Origin: Aliiroseovarius marinus
GTDB taxonomy: Bacteria; Pseudomonadota; Alphaproteobacteria; Rhodobacterales; Rhodobacteraceae
Assembly: GCF_004360145.1 (NCBI RefSeq)
Contig: NZ_ML178714.1
Span: forward strand, 196,700 to 260,699
Length of the DNA stretch: 64,000 nucleotides
Reading direction: 5' to 3'
A program made the position numbers and the translations under genes. Shown here one piece after another: positions 36,779 through 45,039 of the stretch; position 1 is the first letter of the stretch; every line of letters starts with the position of its first letter. The notes under the pieces are model-generated. The model was given only the letters and a program-made list of their open reading frames with translations. It was not told where the DNA came from and searched no databases.

Positions 36779-37966
36779 ATGGTATTTGATTTTCTGAAGC
36801 GAGGCGCGGATGACGCAAAGGCCGAGATGCCACATGAGGCCAAAGCATCGGCCACCGGGCCGGTGATCGCCTATGGCAATGCTGGCCGTGTGGCCTGGAG
36901 CCCGCGCGACACGGTCAGCCTGACCCGGTCTGGCTTTTCGGCGAACCCGGTCGGCTTTCGCTCGGTCAAGCTGATCGCGGAAGCGGCCAGTGCGTTGCCT
37001 TTGGTGCTGCAGGACGACCAGCAGCGCTATGACATTCACCCGCTGCTGGAGCTGCTGGCACGCCCCAACGCGGCACAGGGTCGGGCCGAGCTGTTCGAAG
37101 CGTTTTTTGGCCAGATGTTGCTGACCGGCAATGGGTATCTGGAGGCGGTTCTGGACGACGAGGGCCAACCGCGCGAGCTGCATGTGCTGCGCTCGGACCG
37201 AATGGCGCTGGTGCCCGGCGCGGATGGTTGGCCGGTGGCGTATGACTATACGGTCGGATCGCGCAAACACCGTTTCCATGTGTCCGAAGGCGCCTCGCCG
37301 ATCTGCCATGTGAAAGCCTTCCACCCGCAGGACGACCATTACGGGTTGTCTCCGCTTAAGGCAGCGGCCACGGCGATCGACGTGCACAACGCGGCCAGTC
37401 GCTGGTCCAAGGCGCTTCTGGACAATGCGGCGCGACCCTCGGGGGCCATTGTTTACAAAGGCGGCGAGGGGCAGGCGCAACTGAGTGCGGATCAATATGA
37501 TCGCTTGCTGTCCGAGATGGAAAGCCATCACGTGGGCGCGCGCAATGCGGGGCGGCCGATGCTGCTGGAAGGTGGGCTGGATTGGAAGCCGATGGGGTTC
37601 AGCCCCTCGGACATGGAATTCCAGAAAACCAAGGAAGCCGCCGCGCGCGAGATCGCGCAGGCCTTCGGGGTGCCGCCGATGCTGATCGGCATTCCGGGAG
37701 ACGCAACCTACGCAAATTATCAAGAAGCCAGCCGCGCCTTCTATCGCCTGACTGTGGTGCCTCTGGTGTCCCGAGTCGCAGCCAGTGTCGGCCATTGGTT
37801 GGCGGGGTTCACTGGCGAGGCGGTGAAGCTGAAGCCGGATCTGGATCAGGTGCCCGCGTTGGCGGCTGAACGTGACCAGCAGTGGAAACGCGTGGCCGAG
37901 GCCGACTTCCTGACGGATTCCGAGAAGCGCAGCCTGCTGGGCCTGCCGCCGCTGGCTCAAGACTAA
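36779..37966 (+). CDS. g3: GTA g3, portal protein
   Basis: A 395-residue HK97-type portal. The ATG at 36779 follows AAGGAG. Family blocks include RSVKLIAEAASALPL, LTGNGYLEAVLDDEG, HVKAFHPQDDHYGLSPL and FGVPPMLIGIPGDATYANYQEA. Twelve copies would form the ring through which DNA enters the GTA head. The C-terminal part has short repeats of charged helix. It is followed after only 18 bases by g4. Confidence 0.95.
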   Translation: MVFDFLKRGADDAKAEMPHEAKASATGPVIAYGNAGRVAWSPRDTVSLTRSGFSANPVGFRSVKLIAEAASALPLVLQDDQQRYDIHPLLELLARPNAAQGRAELFEAFFGQMLLTGNGYLEAVLDDEGQPRELHVLRSDRMALVPGADGWPVAYDYTVGSRKHRFHVSEGASPICHVKAFHPQDDHYGLSPLKAAATAIDVHNAASRWSKALLDNAARPSGAIVYKGGEGQAQLSADQYDRLLSEMESHHVGARNAGRPMLLEGGLDWKPMGFSPSDMEFQKTKEAAAREIAQAFGVPPMLIGIPGDATYANYQEASRAFYRLTVVPLVSRVAASVGHWLAGFTGEAVKLKPDLDQVPALAAERDQQWKRVAEADFLTDSEKRSLLGLPPLAQD

Positions 37967-37984
37967 CTAGAAAGGGTGCATTCC

Positions 37985-38557
37985 ATGAGTGATTACCACA
38001 CCGATTTCGGGCTTGAGCACAAGTTCGTCAAGCTGGGCGAGACGGTCCAGACCGCAGACGGCATTCAGATTGATGGCTATGCCAGCTTCTTCGATCAGGT
38101 CGACAATGGTGGCGATGTCGTGGCCCAAGGGGCCTATGCCAAATCGCTGGACGAGCTGAAGGCCAAGGGGCGCGGCGTGAAGATGCTGTGGCAGCACGAC
38201 CCGGCTCAGCCTATCGGGATCTGGGACGAGGTGCGCGAGGATGCCAAGGGGCTTTACGTGAAAGGCCGTATCCTGAGCGATGTCGAGAAAGGCCGCGAGG
38301 CGGCGGCGCTGATCGAGGCGGGCGCCATCGACGGGCTGTCCATCGGCTATCGCACCAAGAAATCGACGAAGACCCAAACGGGCGGACGTCGCCTGACGGA
38401 ATTGGAGCTGTGGGAGGTGTCGCTTGTGACCTTCCCGATGCTTCCGACAGCGCGGGTGGGGGCTAAGGGCGATGCGCCTGATGCCGATGACACCACTTTG
38501 CGTGAACTGGCCGCGACCCTTGAGGACGCGCGCCTGATGCTGGCCCGCAACGCCTGA
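37985..38557 (+). CDS. g4: GTA g4, prohead protease
   Basis: A 190-residue HK97-family prohead protease. The ATG at 37985 has AAGGG upstream; a GTG three codons earlier is the alternative. The catalytic His is in LWQHDPAQPIG and the Ser in AIDGLSIGYRT. It trims the capsid protein N terminus during head maturation. In R. capsulatus a small gene g3.5 lies before it; here there is no room for one. Confidence 0.95.
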   Translation: MSDYHTDFGLEHKFVKLGETVQTADGIQIDGYASFFDQVDNGGDVVAQGAYAKSLDELKAKGRGVKMLWQHDPAQPIGIWDEVREDAKGLYVKGRILSDVEKGREAAALIEAGAIDGLSIGYRTKKSTKTQTGGRRLTELELWEVSLVTFPMLPTARVGAKGDAPDADDTTLRELAATLEDARLMLARNA

Positions 38558-38591
38558 GCCAGCGATCTGACCCCCTGAAAAGGACCCAAAG

Positions 38592-39809
38592 ATGAGCAAC
38601 AAAGAGACGAAGGCTCTGGGCCAGTCGGCTGCGCCTGCTGGCCAGGTTTCGGGCCCCACTCCGGCTGCCGAGGTGAAGACCGCGCTGGCTGGTTTCGTGA
38701 GCGATATCAATCAGTTTCACGAAGACATTTCCACCAAACTTCAAAAACAGGAAGAGCGACTGACCATGCTGGATCGCAAATCTAACACCATCGCGGGACG
38801 CCCGCATCTTGCCGCGGCTGCCGATCTGGAAGCCCCGCATCAGAAAGCCTTCGAGGCCTATGTCCGTTCGGGCGACGATGACGCGCTGCGTGGCATCGAT
38901 CTGGAAGGCAAAGCCATGTCCTCGGCCGTGGCGGCTGACGGCGGCTATCTGGTCGATCCGGTGACCGCGGACACCATCAAGGGCGTGCTGAACAACGCCG
39001 CTTCGCTGCGTTCGGTTGCCAATGTGGTGAACGTGGAAGGCACTGCCTATGACGTGCTGATCGATCAGGGTGATCTGGTCACCGGCTGGGCGTCGGAAAC
39101 TGGTTCGGCCGCTGAAACCGGTACCCCGCAGATCGACCGCATCTCGATCCCGCTGCACGAGCTGTCGGCCCTGCCGAAGGTCTCGCAGCGCCTGCTGGAC
39201 GACAGCGCCTTTGACATCGAAGGTTGGCTGGCTGGCCGCATCGCCGACAAATTCTCGCGTGCGGAAAGCGGAGCGTTCATCAACGGTGACGGCGTCGAAA
39301 AGCCCGTGGGCATTCTGAACCACACCGCTGTGGACAATGGCAGCTGGACGTGGGGCAACCTAGGTTATGTTGCCACTGGCGAGGCAGGTGACTTCAACGC
39401 GACCAACCCGGCAGACTCGATTTTCGACCTGATTTACGCGCTGGGTGCGGACTATCGCGCCAATGCGGTCTTCGTGATGAACTCGAAAACTGTGGGCGCA
39501 GTGCGCAAGCTGAAAGACGCGGATGGCCGTTTCCTGTGGTCGGATGCGACCGTGGCTGGCGAACCCGCCCGTCTGATCGGCTATCCGGTTCTGATCGTCG
39601 AAGACATGCCCGACATCGGTGCAGACAGCATGTCGATCGCCTTCGGTGACTTCGCCAACGGCTATACCATCGCGGAACGTCCCGACACGCGCATCCTGCG
39701 TGACCCGTTCTCGGCCAAGCCGCACGTCCTGTTCTATGCCACCAAGCGTGTGGGCGGTGACGTAAGCGACTTTGCTGCGATCAAACTGCTGAAGTTCTCG
39801 GTCTCGTAA
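38592..39809 (+). CDS. g5: GTA g5, major capsid protein
   Basis: A 405-residue HK97-fold capsid protein. The first ~100 residues are a coiled-coil-prone delta domain (INQFHEDISTKLQKQEERL) expected to be removed by g4. The mature part has the family blocks GGYLVDPVTADTIKGVL, LSALPKVSQRLLDDSAFD, GDFANGYTIAERPDTRI and DPFSAKPHVLFYATKRVGG. Codon use is the most biased in the GTA cluster, consistent with the highest demand. Confidence 0.97.
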   Translation: MSNKETKALGQSAAPAGQVSGPTPAAEVKTALAGFVSDINQFHEDISTKLQKQEERLTMLDRKSNTIAGRPHLAAAADLEAPHQKAFEAYVRSGDDDALRGIDLEGKAMSSAVAADGGYLVDPVTADTIKGVLNNAASLRSVANVVNVEGTAYDVLIDQGDLVTGWASETGSAAETGTPQIDRISIPLHELSALPKVSQRLLDDSAFDIEGWLAGRIADKFSRAESGAFINGDGVEKPVGILNHTAVDNGSWTWGNLGYVATGEAGDFNATNPADSIFDLIYALGADYRANAVFVMNSKTVGAVRKLKDADGRFLWSDATVAGEPARLIGYPVLIVEDMPDIGADSMSIAFGDFANGYTIAERPDTRILRDPFSAKPHVLFYATKRVGGDVSDFAAIKLLKFSVS

Positions 39810-39823
39810 GGACCGGACCTGAT

Positions 39824-39918
39824 CCCGTGGTGACCTTTGGGCCATCACGGGGCAGGGCGCGCGCCGACCACTCCCGTGTTGTCTAGCTGCTCCCCCTCCG
39901 TCCGAGCAATACGGACGG
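39824..39918 (+). other. Two strong stem-loops in the g5-g6 intergenic region
   Basis: CCCGTGGTGACC / GGCCATCACGGG (39824-39835, 39840-39851; one mismatch, one G-U) with a TTTG loop. A second perfect pair is CCGTCCG / CGGACGG (39898-39904, 39912-39918). Neither is followed by a T-run. The whole 164-base gap has no gene that I can see. Confidence 0.75.
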
Positions 39919-39973
39919 TGCGCGCCCACCCTTTCCCACATGACGTGAGGGGCCCGAATTTCGGAGATGATCC

Positions 39974-40579
39974 ATGATGTTAGTCGAGCAGACCACAGTG
40001 ACGGGCACGGCCCTTCCGGTCGCCCAATTCAAGGACCACCTGCGGCTGGGGACCGGGTTTGCCGATGATGGGGTGCAGGATCAGGTGCTGGAAACCTACC
40101 TTCGGGCCGCTATGGCCGCGATCGAGGCCCGCACCGGCAAGATCCTTCTGTCGCGCGAATTTACCTGGACCCTGACCGCTTGGCGCGATCTGGCGTCGCA
40201 AGCCCTGCCGGTGGCACCCGTCAGGCAGGTTCTGAGCCTTGAGATCCATGACCGTCTTGGCGGGACCGAGGTGATCGACCCCACCCGCTATGGGTTGGAG
40301 CCGGACATGCACCGCCCCCGCCTTGTGTCAACCGGGCTGTGCTTGCCCGCCATTCCCGTGGGTGGTCAGGCCGTGATTGGCTTTGAGGCTGGTTTTGGTG
40401 CCGCCTGGGGCGATCTGCCTGCTGATCTGGCGCATGCCGTGATGCTGCTGGCCGCGAGTTATTACGAGAACCGTGCGGACGGTGCCATGACCGGGCAGGG
40501 TGAACTGCCTGCGGCGATTGCCGCGCTCTTGCAGCGCTATCGCACTGTGCGCCTGTTTGGCGGTGGAGGGGCGGTATGA
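39974..40579 (+). CDS. g6: GTA g6, head-tail connector
   Basis: A 201-residue connector protein of the gp6 type found in siphophages and GTAs. The N terminus begins MMLVEQTTVTGTALPVAQFK, with GGAG upstream. The core YLRAAMAAIEARTGKILLSR and the C-terminal DLAHAVMLLAASYYENR match gp6-like (PhiE125-type) head-tail adaptors. The protein would sit below the portal ring. It overlaps g7 by 4 bases, starting a tightly coupled run of tail genes. Confidence 0.9.
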   Translation: MMLVEQTTVTGTALPVAQFKDHLRLGTGFADDGVQDQVLETYLRAAMAAIEARTGKILLSREFTWTLTAWRDLASQALPVAPVRQVLSLEIHDRLGGTEVIDPTRYGLEPDMHRPRLVSTGLCLPAIPVGGQAVIGFEAGFGAAWGDLPADLAHAVMLLAASYYENRADGAMTGQGELPAAIAALLQRYRTVRLFGGGGAV

Positions 40580-40914
40580 AGCGCCCTGTCCTGAACCGCA
40601 AGCTGTCGCTGGAAGAGCCCGTGCGTGCGCCGGATGGCGCGGGGGGCTTCACCCAAAGCTGGCAGGCGCTTGGCACCCTCTGGGCCGAGGTCAAGCCCGG
40701 CTCGGGGCGTGAACGTGCCGCGGGCATGGCCACCGTGTCGTCGATTGCCTTTCGCATCACGGTGCGCGCGGCCCCTGAGGGCGCACCGTCGCGCCCGAAG
40801 CCTGATCAACGCTTTCGCGATGGCTCGCGGATCTTCCGCATCCTTGCGGTGACTGAGGCCGACGCGGGCGCGCACTACCTGACCTGCTTTGCACAAGAGG
40901 AGGTCTCGGCATGA
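40576..40914 (+). CDS. g7: GTA g7, head-tail adaptor / stopper
   Basis: A 112-residue head-closure protein. The small beta-barrel pattern LEEPVRAPDGAGGFTQSW, TLWAEVKPGSGRER, FRITVRAAPEGAP-like stretch and DGSRIFRILAVTEAD matches phage SPP1 gp16-like adaptors. It links the connector to the tail terminator. Overlaps of 4 bases at both ends (g6, g8) indicate coupled translation. Confidence 0.9.
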   Translation: MKRPVLNRKLSLEEPVRAPDGAGGFTQSWQALGTLWAEVKPGSGRERAAGMATVSSIAFRITVRAAPEGAPSRPKPDQRFRDGSRIFRILAVTEADAGAHYLTCFAQEEVSA

Positions 40915-41321
40915 GCTATGGCGTTTCTGCGGCTTTGCAACAGGCCATCTACCAGCGCCTCGCGGCGGACAGCACGCTGTCCACATTGGTGCCCGGAGCG
41001 ATCTATGACGCGGTGCCTGCGGGCATCATCACCGGTACCTATGTCAGCCTTGGGCCTGAAGACGTGCGCGAACGCTCGGATATGACCGGGCAAGGCGCGC
41101 TGCACGAGGTCACGATCAGCGTGGTCACGGATGCGGCAGGCTTTCAGGCCGCCAAAGAGGTCGCCGCGGCGGTCAGTGACACGCTGGTGGATGCCAGCCT
41201 GATCCTGGCGCGTGGCCGGCTTGTGTATCTGAACTTTCATCGTGCGCGGGCGCGGCGGGTTGAAGACGCGGATGTACGCCGCATCGACCTGATCTTCCGC
41301 GCACGTGTCGAAGACAACTAA
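40911..41321 (+). CDS. g8: GTA g8, tail terminator (DUF3168)
   Basis: A 136-residue DUF3168 protein, corresponding to the tail-terminator ring of RcGTA. Blocks include ALQQAIYQRLAADSTL, YVSLGPEDVRERSDMTGQ and HEVTISVVTDAAGFQAAKEV. It caps the tail tube and connects it to the head. The start overlaps g7 by 4 bases; g9 follows after 23 bases with its own GGAGTG site. Confidence 0.9.
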   Translation: MSYGVSAALQQAIYQRLAADSTLSTLVPGAIYDAVPAGIITGTYVSLGPEDVRERSDMTGQGALHEVTISVVTDAAGFQAAKEVAAAVSDTLVDASLILARGRLVYLNFHRARARRVEDADVRRIDLIFRARVEDN

Positions 41322-41344
41322 ACCTTTCAAAACGGAGTGATCCT

Positions 41345-41758
41345 ATGGCTGCGCAAAACGGCAAAGACCTTCTGATCAAGCTCGACATGACCGACACCGG
41401 CGTGTTCGAGACCATTGCGGGCCTTCGGGCTACGCGCCTGAGCTTCAACGCGGAAAGCGTCGATGTGACCAGCCTGGAAAGCACCGGCGGCTGGCGTGAA
41501 CTTTTGGGTGGCGCGGGTGTGAAATCGGCGTCGATCTCGGGCTCGGGCGTATTTAAGGATGCGTCGACGGATGAACGGGCGCGTCAGATCTTTTTCGACA
41601 ACGAAGTGCCGAACTTTCAGGTGATCGTGCCCGATTTCGGCGTGGTTGAAGGCCCGTTCATGATCACTTCGATCGAGTATGCGGGCTCGCATAATGGCGA
41701 GGCGACCTATGAGCTGTCGATGGCTTCGGCCGGTGAACTGACCTTTAAGGCGCTGTGA
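41345..41758 (+). CDS. g9: GTA g9, major tail protein
   Basis: A 137-residue tail-tube protein. MAAQNGKDLLIKLDMTDTG, VDVTSLESTGGWRELL and the central GSGVFKDASTDERARQ block are typical of the TP901-1-like major tail family. Many copies stack into the tube. As expected for an abundant part, it has a separate ribosome binding site rather than a coupled start. Confidence 0.94.
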   Translation: MAAQNGKDLLIKLDMTDTGVFETIAGLRATRLSFNAESVDVTSLESTGGWRELLGGAGVKSASISGSGVFKDASTDERARQIFFDNEVPNFQVIVPDFGVVEGPFMITSIEYAGSHNGEATYELSMASAGELTFKAL

Positions 41759-41760
41759 TC

Positions 41761-42093
41761 ATGACCAACCGGTGGACGGGCGAAGTGGCGCTGGTGATCG
41801 ATGGCACATCCCATGTGCTGAAACTGACATTGGGGGCGTTGGCCGAGCTGGAAGAGCAGCTGGGCGAAGCCTCGATCGTGTCCTTGGTCGAGCGGTTTGA
41901 ACACGGGCAATTCTCCAGCCGGGATGTGCTGGCGCTGATCGTGGCCGGGCTGCGCGGTGGGGGCTGGCAAGGCACGGCAACGGACCTGTTGGCTGCAGAA
42001 ATCCAAGGCGGCCCGGTCGAGGCGGCAAAGGCGGCCGGTCAACTGTTGACCCGCGCCTTTGCATTGACCCCGAACGAGGCCGCCGATGGCTGA
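41761..42093 (+). CDS. g10: GTA g10, tail assembly chaperone-like (GTA_gp10 family)
   Basis: A 110-residue acidic protein in the position of RcGTA g10. I chose the ATG at 41761; a GTG at 41755 overlapping the g9 stop is the alternative. The repeated pattern VALVIDGTSHVLKLTLGALAELEEQ is the GTA_gp10 signature. Together with g10.1 it occupies the position of lambda gpG/gpGT tail chaperones, which guide the tape measure. I see no slippery frameshift sequence at the overlap. Confidence 0.88.
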   Translation: MTNRWTGEVALVIDGTSHVLKLTLGALAELEEQLGEASIVSLVERFEHGQFSSRDVLALIVAGLRGGGWQGTATDLLAAEIQGGPVEAAKAAGQLLTRAFALTPNEAADG

Positions 42094-42304
42094 GCCTGCC
42101 GGGTTCGACTGGCCGGGTCTGATGCGCCTTGGCCTTGGAAAACTGGGGCTGCGCCCGGATCAGTTCTGGGCGCTGACCCCCATTGAATTGGCTGTGATGG
42201 CCGGGCTTGAGGGGCAACCTGCCACCTGCCTGCGGTCGCGGCTGGAAGAGCTTGCACGCGCGTTCCCTGATGAACCGCGTGCCCCCACTGGAAAGGGCAT
42301 GTGA
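42086..42304 (+). CDS. g10.1: GTA g10.1, tail assembly chaperone-like
   Basis: A 72-residue protein overlapping g10 by 8 bases and g11 by one. FDWPGLMRLGLGKLGLRPDQFW and ALTPIELAVMAGL match the small conserved protein encoded at this place in RcGTA (rcc01693 type). Tail chaperone function is inferred from position. Its shortness makes automatic prediction easy to miss. Confidence 0.85.
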   Translation: MAEPAGFDWPGLMRLGLGKLGLRPDQFWALTPIELAVMAGLEGQPATCLRSRLEELARAFPDEPRAPTGKGM

Positions 42305-42966
42305 TGGCTGGTTTGGACAGTATCGACAGCTTTGAAGATCAGATCGACGCGCTGGAGGCCGCACTTGGCGGTGCGCAGCAGATGACGACCGGGTTCATTT
42401 TTGAACTGAAGGGGATGCATTCGACGATCTCGGATCTGAGCACAGATGTGAGCAAGCTGTCCTCGGGCATCTCGTCCGGGTTGCGGCGTGCGTTCGAAGG
42501 GTTGGTCTTCGACGGCATGAAGCTGTCGGATGCGTTGAAAATGGTTGCGAAATCCATGACCGATGCGGCCTTCAACGCCGCGATCAATCCCGTCACCAAC
42601 CACTTTGGCAACATCCTTGGCCAAGGGGTTGGAGCGCTCACGAACGCCTTTCTGCCCTTCGCGGATGGTGGTGCGTTCACACAAGGACGTGTGATGCCGT
42701 TTGCCAAGGGGGGCGTCGTCTCGCAGGCGACGACCTTTCCGATGCGCGGTGGGACGGGCCTGATGGGCGAGGCTGGTCCGGAAGCGATCATGCCGCTGAG
42801 CCGCGGTGCCGACGGACGCCTGGGTGTACGCGCGGCGGGTGGCGGGGCTCCGGTCAGCATCACCATGAATATCTCGACCCCGGATGTTGAAAGCTTCCGC
42901 CGGTCGCAAAGCCAGATCGCGGCGAATGTCCAACGCGCGCTTGCGCGTGGGCAACGTCACCGCTGA
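42304..42966 (+). CDS. g11: GTA g11, tape measure protein
   Basis: A 220-residue protein, far shorter than phage tape measures, matching the short RcGTA tail. The ATG at 42304 overlaps the g10.1 stop. Features are an N-terminal helical stretch, a central block INPVTNHFGNILGQGVGAL, and the glycine-rich FADGGAFTQGRVMPFAKGG and MGEAGPEAIMPLSRGADG repeats typical of tape-measure C termini. Confidence 0.92.
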   Translation: MAGLDSIDSFEDQIDALEAALGGAQQMTTGFIFELKGMHSTISDLSTDVSKLSSGISSGLRRAFEGLVFDGMKLSDALKMVAKSMTDAAFNAAINPVTNHFGNILGQGVGALTNAFLPFADGGAFTQGRVMPFAKGGVVSQATTFPMRGGTGLMGEAGPEAIMPLSRGADGRLGVRAAGGGAPVSITMNISTPDVESFRRSQSQIAANVQRALARGQRHR

Positions 42967-42999
42967 TCCCCTGATTTTACGACCTGAGGAGCGTTCGCC

Positions 43000-43632
43000 A
43001 TGTCCTTTCACGAAATTCGCTTCCCGGCCAATCTGAGCTTCGGCTCGGTTGGTGGGCCTGAACGGCGCACTGAAGTCGTGACGCTGGCCAACGGGTTTGA
43101 AGAACGCAACACCCCGTGGGAGCACTCGCGCCGCCGTTATGACGCGGGGATCGGCATGCGCTCGCTTGATGATGTCGAGACGCTGATTGCTTTCTTTGAA
43201 GCGCGGCGTGGGCAGTTGCATGCGTTTCGCTGGAAGGACTGGTCGGACTATAAAAGCGGGCTGCCCTCAACGGATATCGCTTTCACCGATCAGATCTTGG
43301 GTTGGGGCGACGGTGTAAGAACCGAGTTTCAGCTGATCAAGACCTATCGGTCGGGAACGGATACCTACGAGCGTCCGATCCATAAGCCCGTCGAGGGCAC
43401 CGTCAAGCTGGGGCTGAAGGGCGACCCTCAGATCGAGGGTACGCAGTACAGCGTGGATCTGACCACGGGTGTTGTCACATTCGTCACGGCGCCGGAAGAG
43501 GGGGCCGAGGTCACGGCAGGGTTCGAATTCGACGTACCAGTACGCTTTGACACTGACCGCGTGCATACCTCGGTCGCGTCATTTCAGGCCGGTAAAGCCC
43601 CCAATGTGCCCGTTGTCGAGGTGCGTGTCTGA
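43000..43632 (+). CDS. g12: GTA g12, distal tail protein (DUF2460)
   Basis: A 210-residue DUF2460 protein. MSFHEIRFPANLSFGSVGGP, FFEARRGQLHAFRWKDWSDY and VDLTTGVVTFVTAPEEGAEV are family signatures. In RcGTA it forms the distal tail ring joining tube and baseplate. GAGGAG precedes the ATG. Its stop overlaps g13 (TGATG). Confidence 0.95.
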   Translation: MSFHEIRFPANLSFGSVGGPERRTEVVTLANGFEERNTPWEHSRRRYDAGIGMRSLDDVETLIAFFEARRGQLHAFRWKDWSDYKSGLPSTDIAFTDQILGWGDGVRTEFQLIKTYRSGTDTYERPIHKPVEGTVKLGLKGDPQIEGTQYSVDLTTGVVTFVTAPEEGAEVTAGFEFDVPVRFDTDRVHTSVASFQAGKAPNVPVVEVRV

Positions 43633-44591
43633 TGGCGATCTCAACAGAATTTCAGACCCATCTGGACGAAGCGGTCACAACAATTGCACGGCTGTGGAAG
43701 GTCACGCGACGCGATGGTGTGGTGTATGGTTTCACCGATCACGATCTTGACGTGCAAATGGATGGGGTCACCTACAAGGCCGATACTGGGATGACCGCGC
43801 ATGCGCTGAGCCAAACCACGGGCCTTTCGGTGGACAACACCGAGGCTTTGGGCGTCCTGTCCACCGAGGCGATCAGCGAAAAAGACATCCGTGCTGGCCG
43901 CTATGACGGGGCCGAGGTTGAAGCTTGGTTGGTCAATTGGCGCGATGTCTCGCAACGCTTCTTGCGGTTTCGTGGAACGGTCGGAGAGTTGGCCCGCGAG
44001 GCGGGTGGTTTCCGCGCCGAACTGAACGGGCTGAGCGAGGCCATGAACCAGCCGCAGGGGCGGGCGTATCAGTCGCCGTGTTCGGCCGTGCTGGGCGATG
44101 GGAAATGCCGGTTCGATCTGGGCCAAACCGGGTACTCGGTCGAGCTGGATCTGGTCAGCAATGACGAAGAGACCGTGTTCCGGTTCGCGGACATGGCGCT
44201 CTATCCCGCGGATTGGTTTGTGCGTGGACGTTTCACGGTTATCAGCGGTGACGCAGAAGGCCTAAGCGGGATCATCAAAAACGACACGAAAGGGGACGAC
44301 GGTGCGCGGACCATAGAGCTGTGGGAAGCCCTGCGTGCCGAGATGCAGCCGGGTGATCGGGTGCGGTTGGAAGCTGGCTGTGACAAGCTGCCCCGGACCT
44401 GTCGCGAAAAGTTCAACAATTTCCTAAACTTTCGTGGGTTTCCCGACATCCCTGGTGAGGACTGGCTGATGTCCTATCCGATCCCCTCTGGCCGGAATGA
44501 CGGCGGTGATGGGCGCGAGACGTTGGACCTTGAGGCCCTTTTCCCAAGCGAAGAAGGCGGTAATCCATTCTTGCCGCTGTCCGGGGGTTGA
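43632..44591 (+). CDS. g13: GTA g13, baseplate hub protein (DUF2163)
   Basis: A 319-residue DUF2163 protein. Blocks are WKVTRRDGVVYGFTDHDLD near the N terminus and, in the C-terminal half, CSAVLGDGKCRFDLG and GCDKLPRTCREKFNNFLNFR. The four cysteines in these two blocks are well placed to bind a metal or Fe-S centre, as reported for the RcGTA hub; I rely on memory for that. It is coupled to g12. Confidence 0.94.
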   Translation: MAISTEFQTHLDEAVTTIARLWKVTRRDGVVYGFTDHDLDVQMDGVTYKADTGMTAHALSQTTGLSVDNTEALGVLSTEAISEKDIRAGRYDGAEVEAWLVNWRDVSQRFLRFRGTVGELAREAGGFRAELNGLSEAMNQPQGRAYQSPCSAVLGDGKCRFDLGQTGYSVELDLVSNDEETVFRFADMALYPADWFVRGRFTVISGDAEGLSGIIKNDTKGDDGARTIELWEALRAEMQPGDRVRLEAGCDKLPRTCREKFNNFLNFRGFPDIPGEDWLMSYPIPSGRNDGGDGRETLDLEALFPSEEGGNPFLPLSGG

Positions 44592-44592
44592 T

Positions 44593-45039
44593 ATGGCGCA
44601 GACACAGGCAGTGATACTGCAAGAATTGCAGGAGTGGCTGGGGACGCCCTATGTGCATCAAGCCTCGCAAAAGCGGGCGGGGTGTGACTGTCTTGGGTTG
44701 GTGCGCGGTGTCTGGCGGGCTGTGCTGGGGCAGGAACCCGTGGAGGTGCCACCCTATACCGCAGACTGGTCCGAGACCGATGGGCAAGAGACCCTGTGGC
44801 AGGCCGCCCAATCTCATCTGGTGCCTAAATTCCCTGAAGACCGACAACCGGGTGACATCCTGCTGTTCCGCATGCGCTCGGACGCGGTGGCCAAGCATCT
44901 TGGCTTTGTCAGCCGCACTGGGCCGGCCCCCTCATTTATCCATGCCTATAGCGGGCATGGAGTCGTCGAAAGCCCGCTTTCGACCCCTTGGGCACGCCGC
45001 ATTGTGGCGTGTTTTGAATTTCCTGAAAGGACAAGCTGA
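44593..45039 (+). CDS. g14: GTA g14, NlpC/P60-family cell-wall peptidase
   Basis: A 148-residue peptidase. The ATG at 44593 lies just after the g13 stop. The catalytic Cys is in RAGCDCLGLVRGVW, the His in RSDAVAKHLGFVS. Such baseplate peptidases open recipient or donor peptidoglycan during DNA delivery. Its last base overlaps g15 (TGATG). Confidence 0.94.
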   Translation: MAQTQAVILQELQEWLGTPYVHQASQKRAGCDCLGLVRGVWRAVLGQEPVEVPPYTADWSETDGQETLWQAAQSHLVPKFPEDRQPGDILLFRMRSDAVAKHLGFVSRTGPAPSFIHAYSGHGVVESPLSTPWARRIVACFEFPERTS

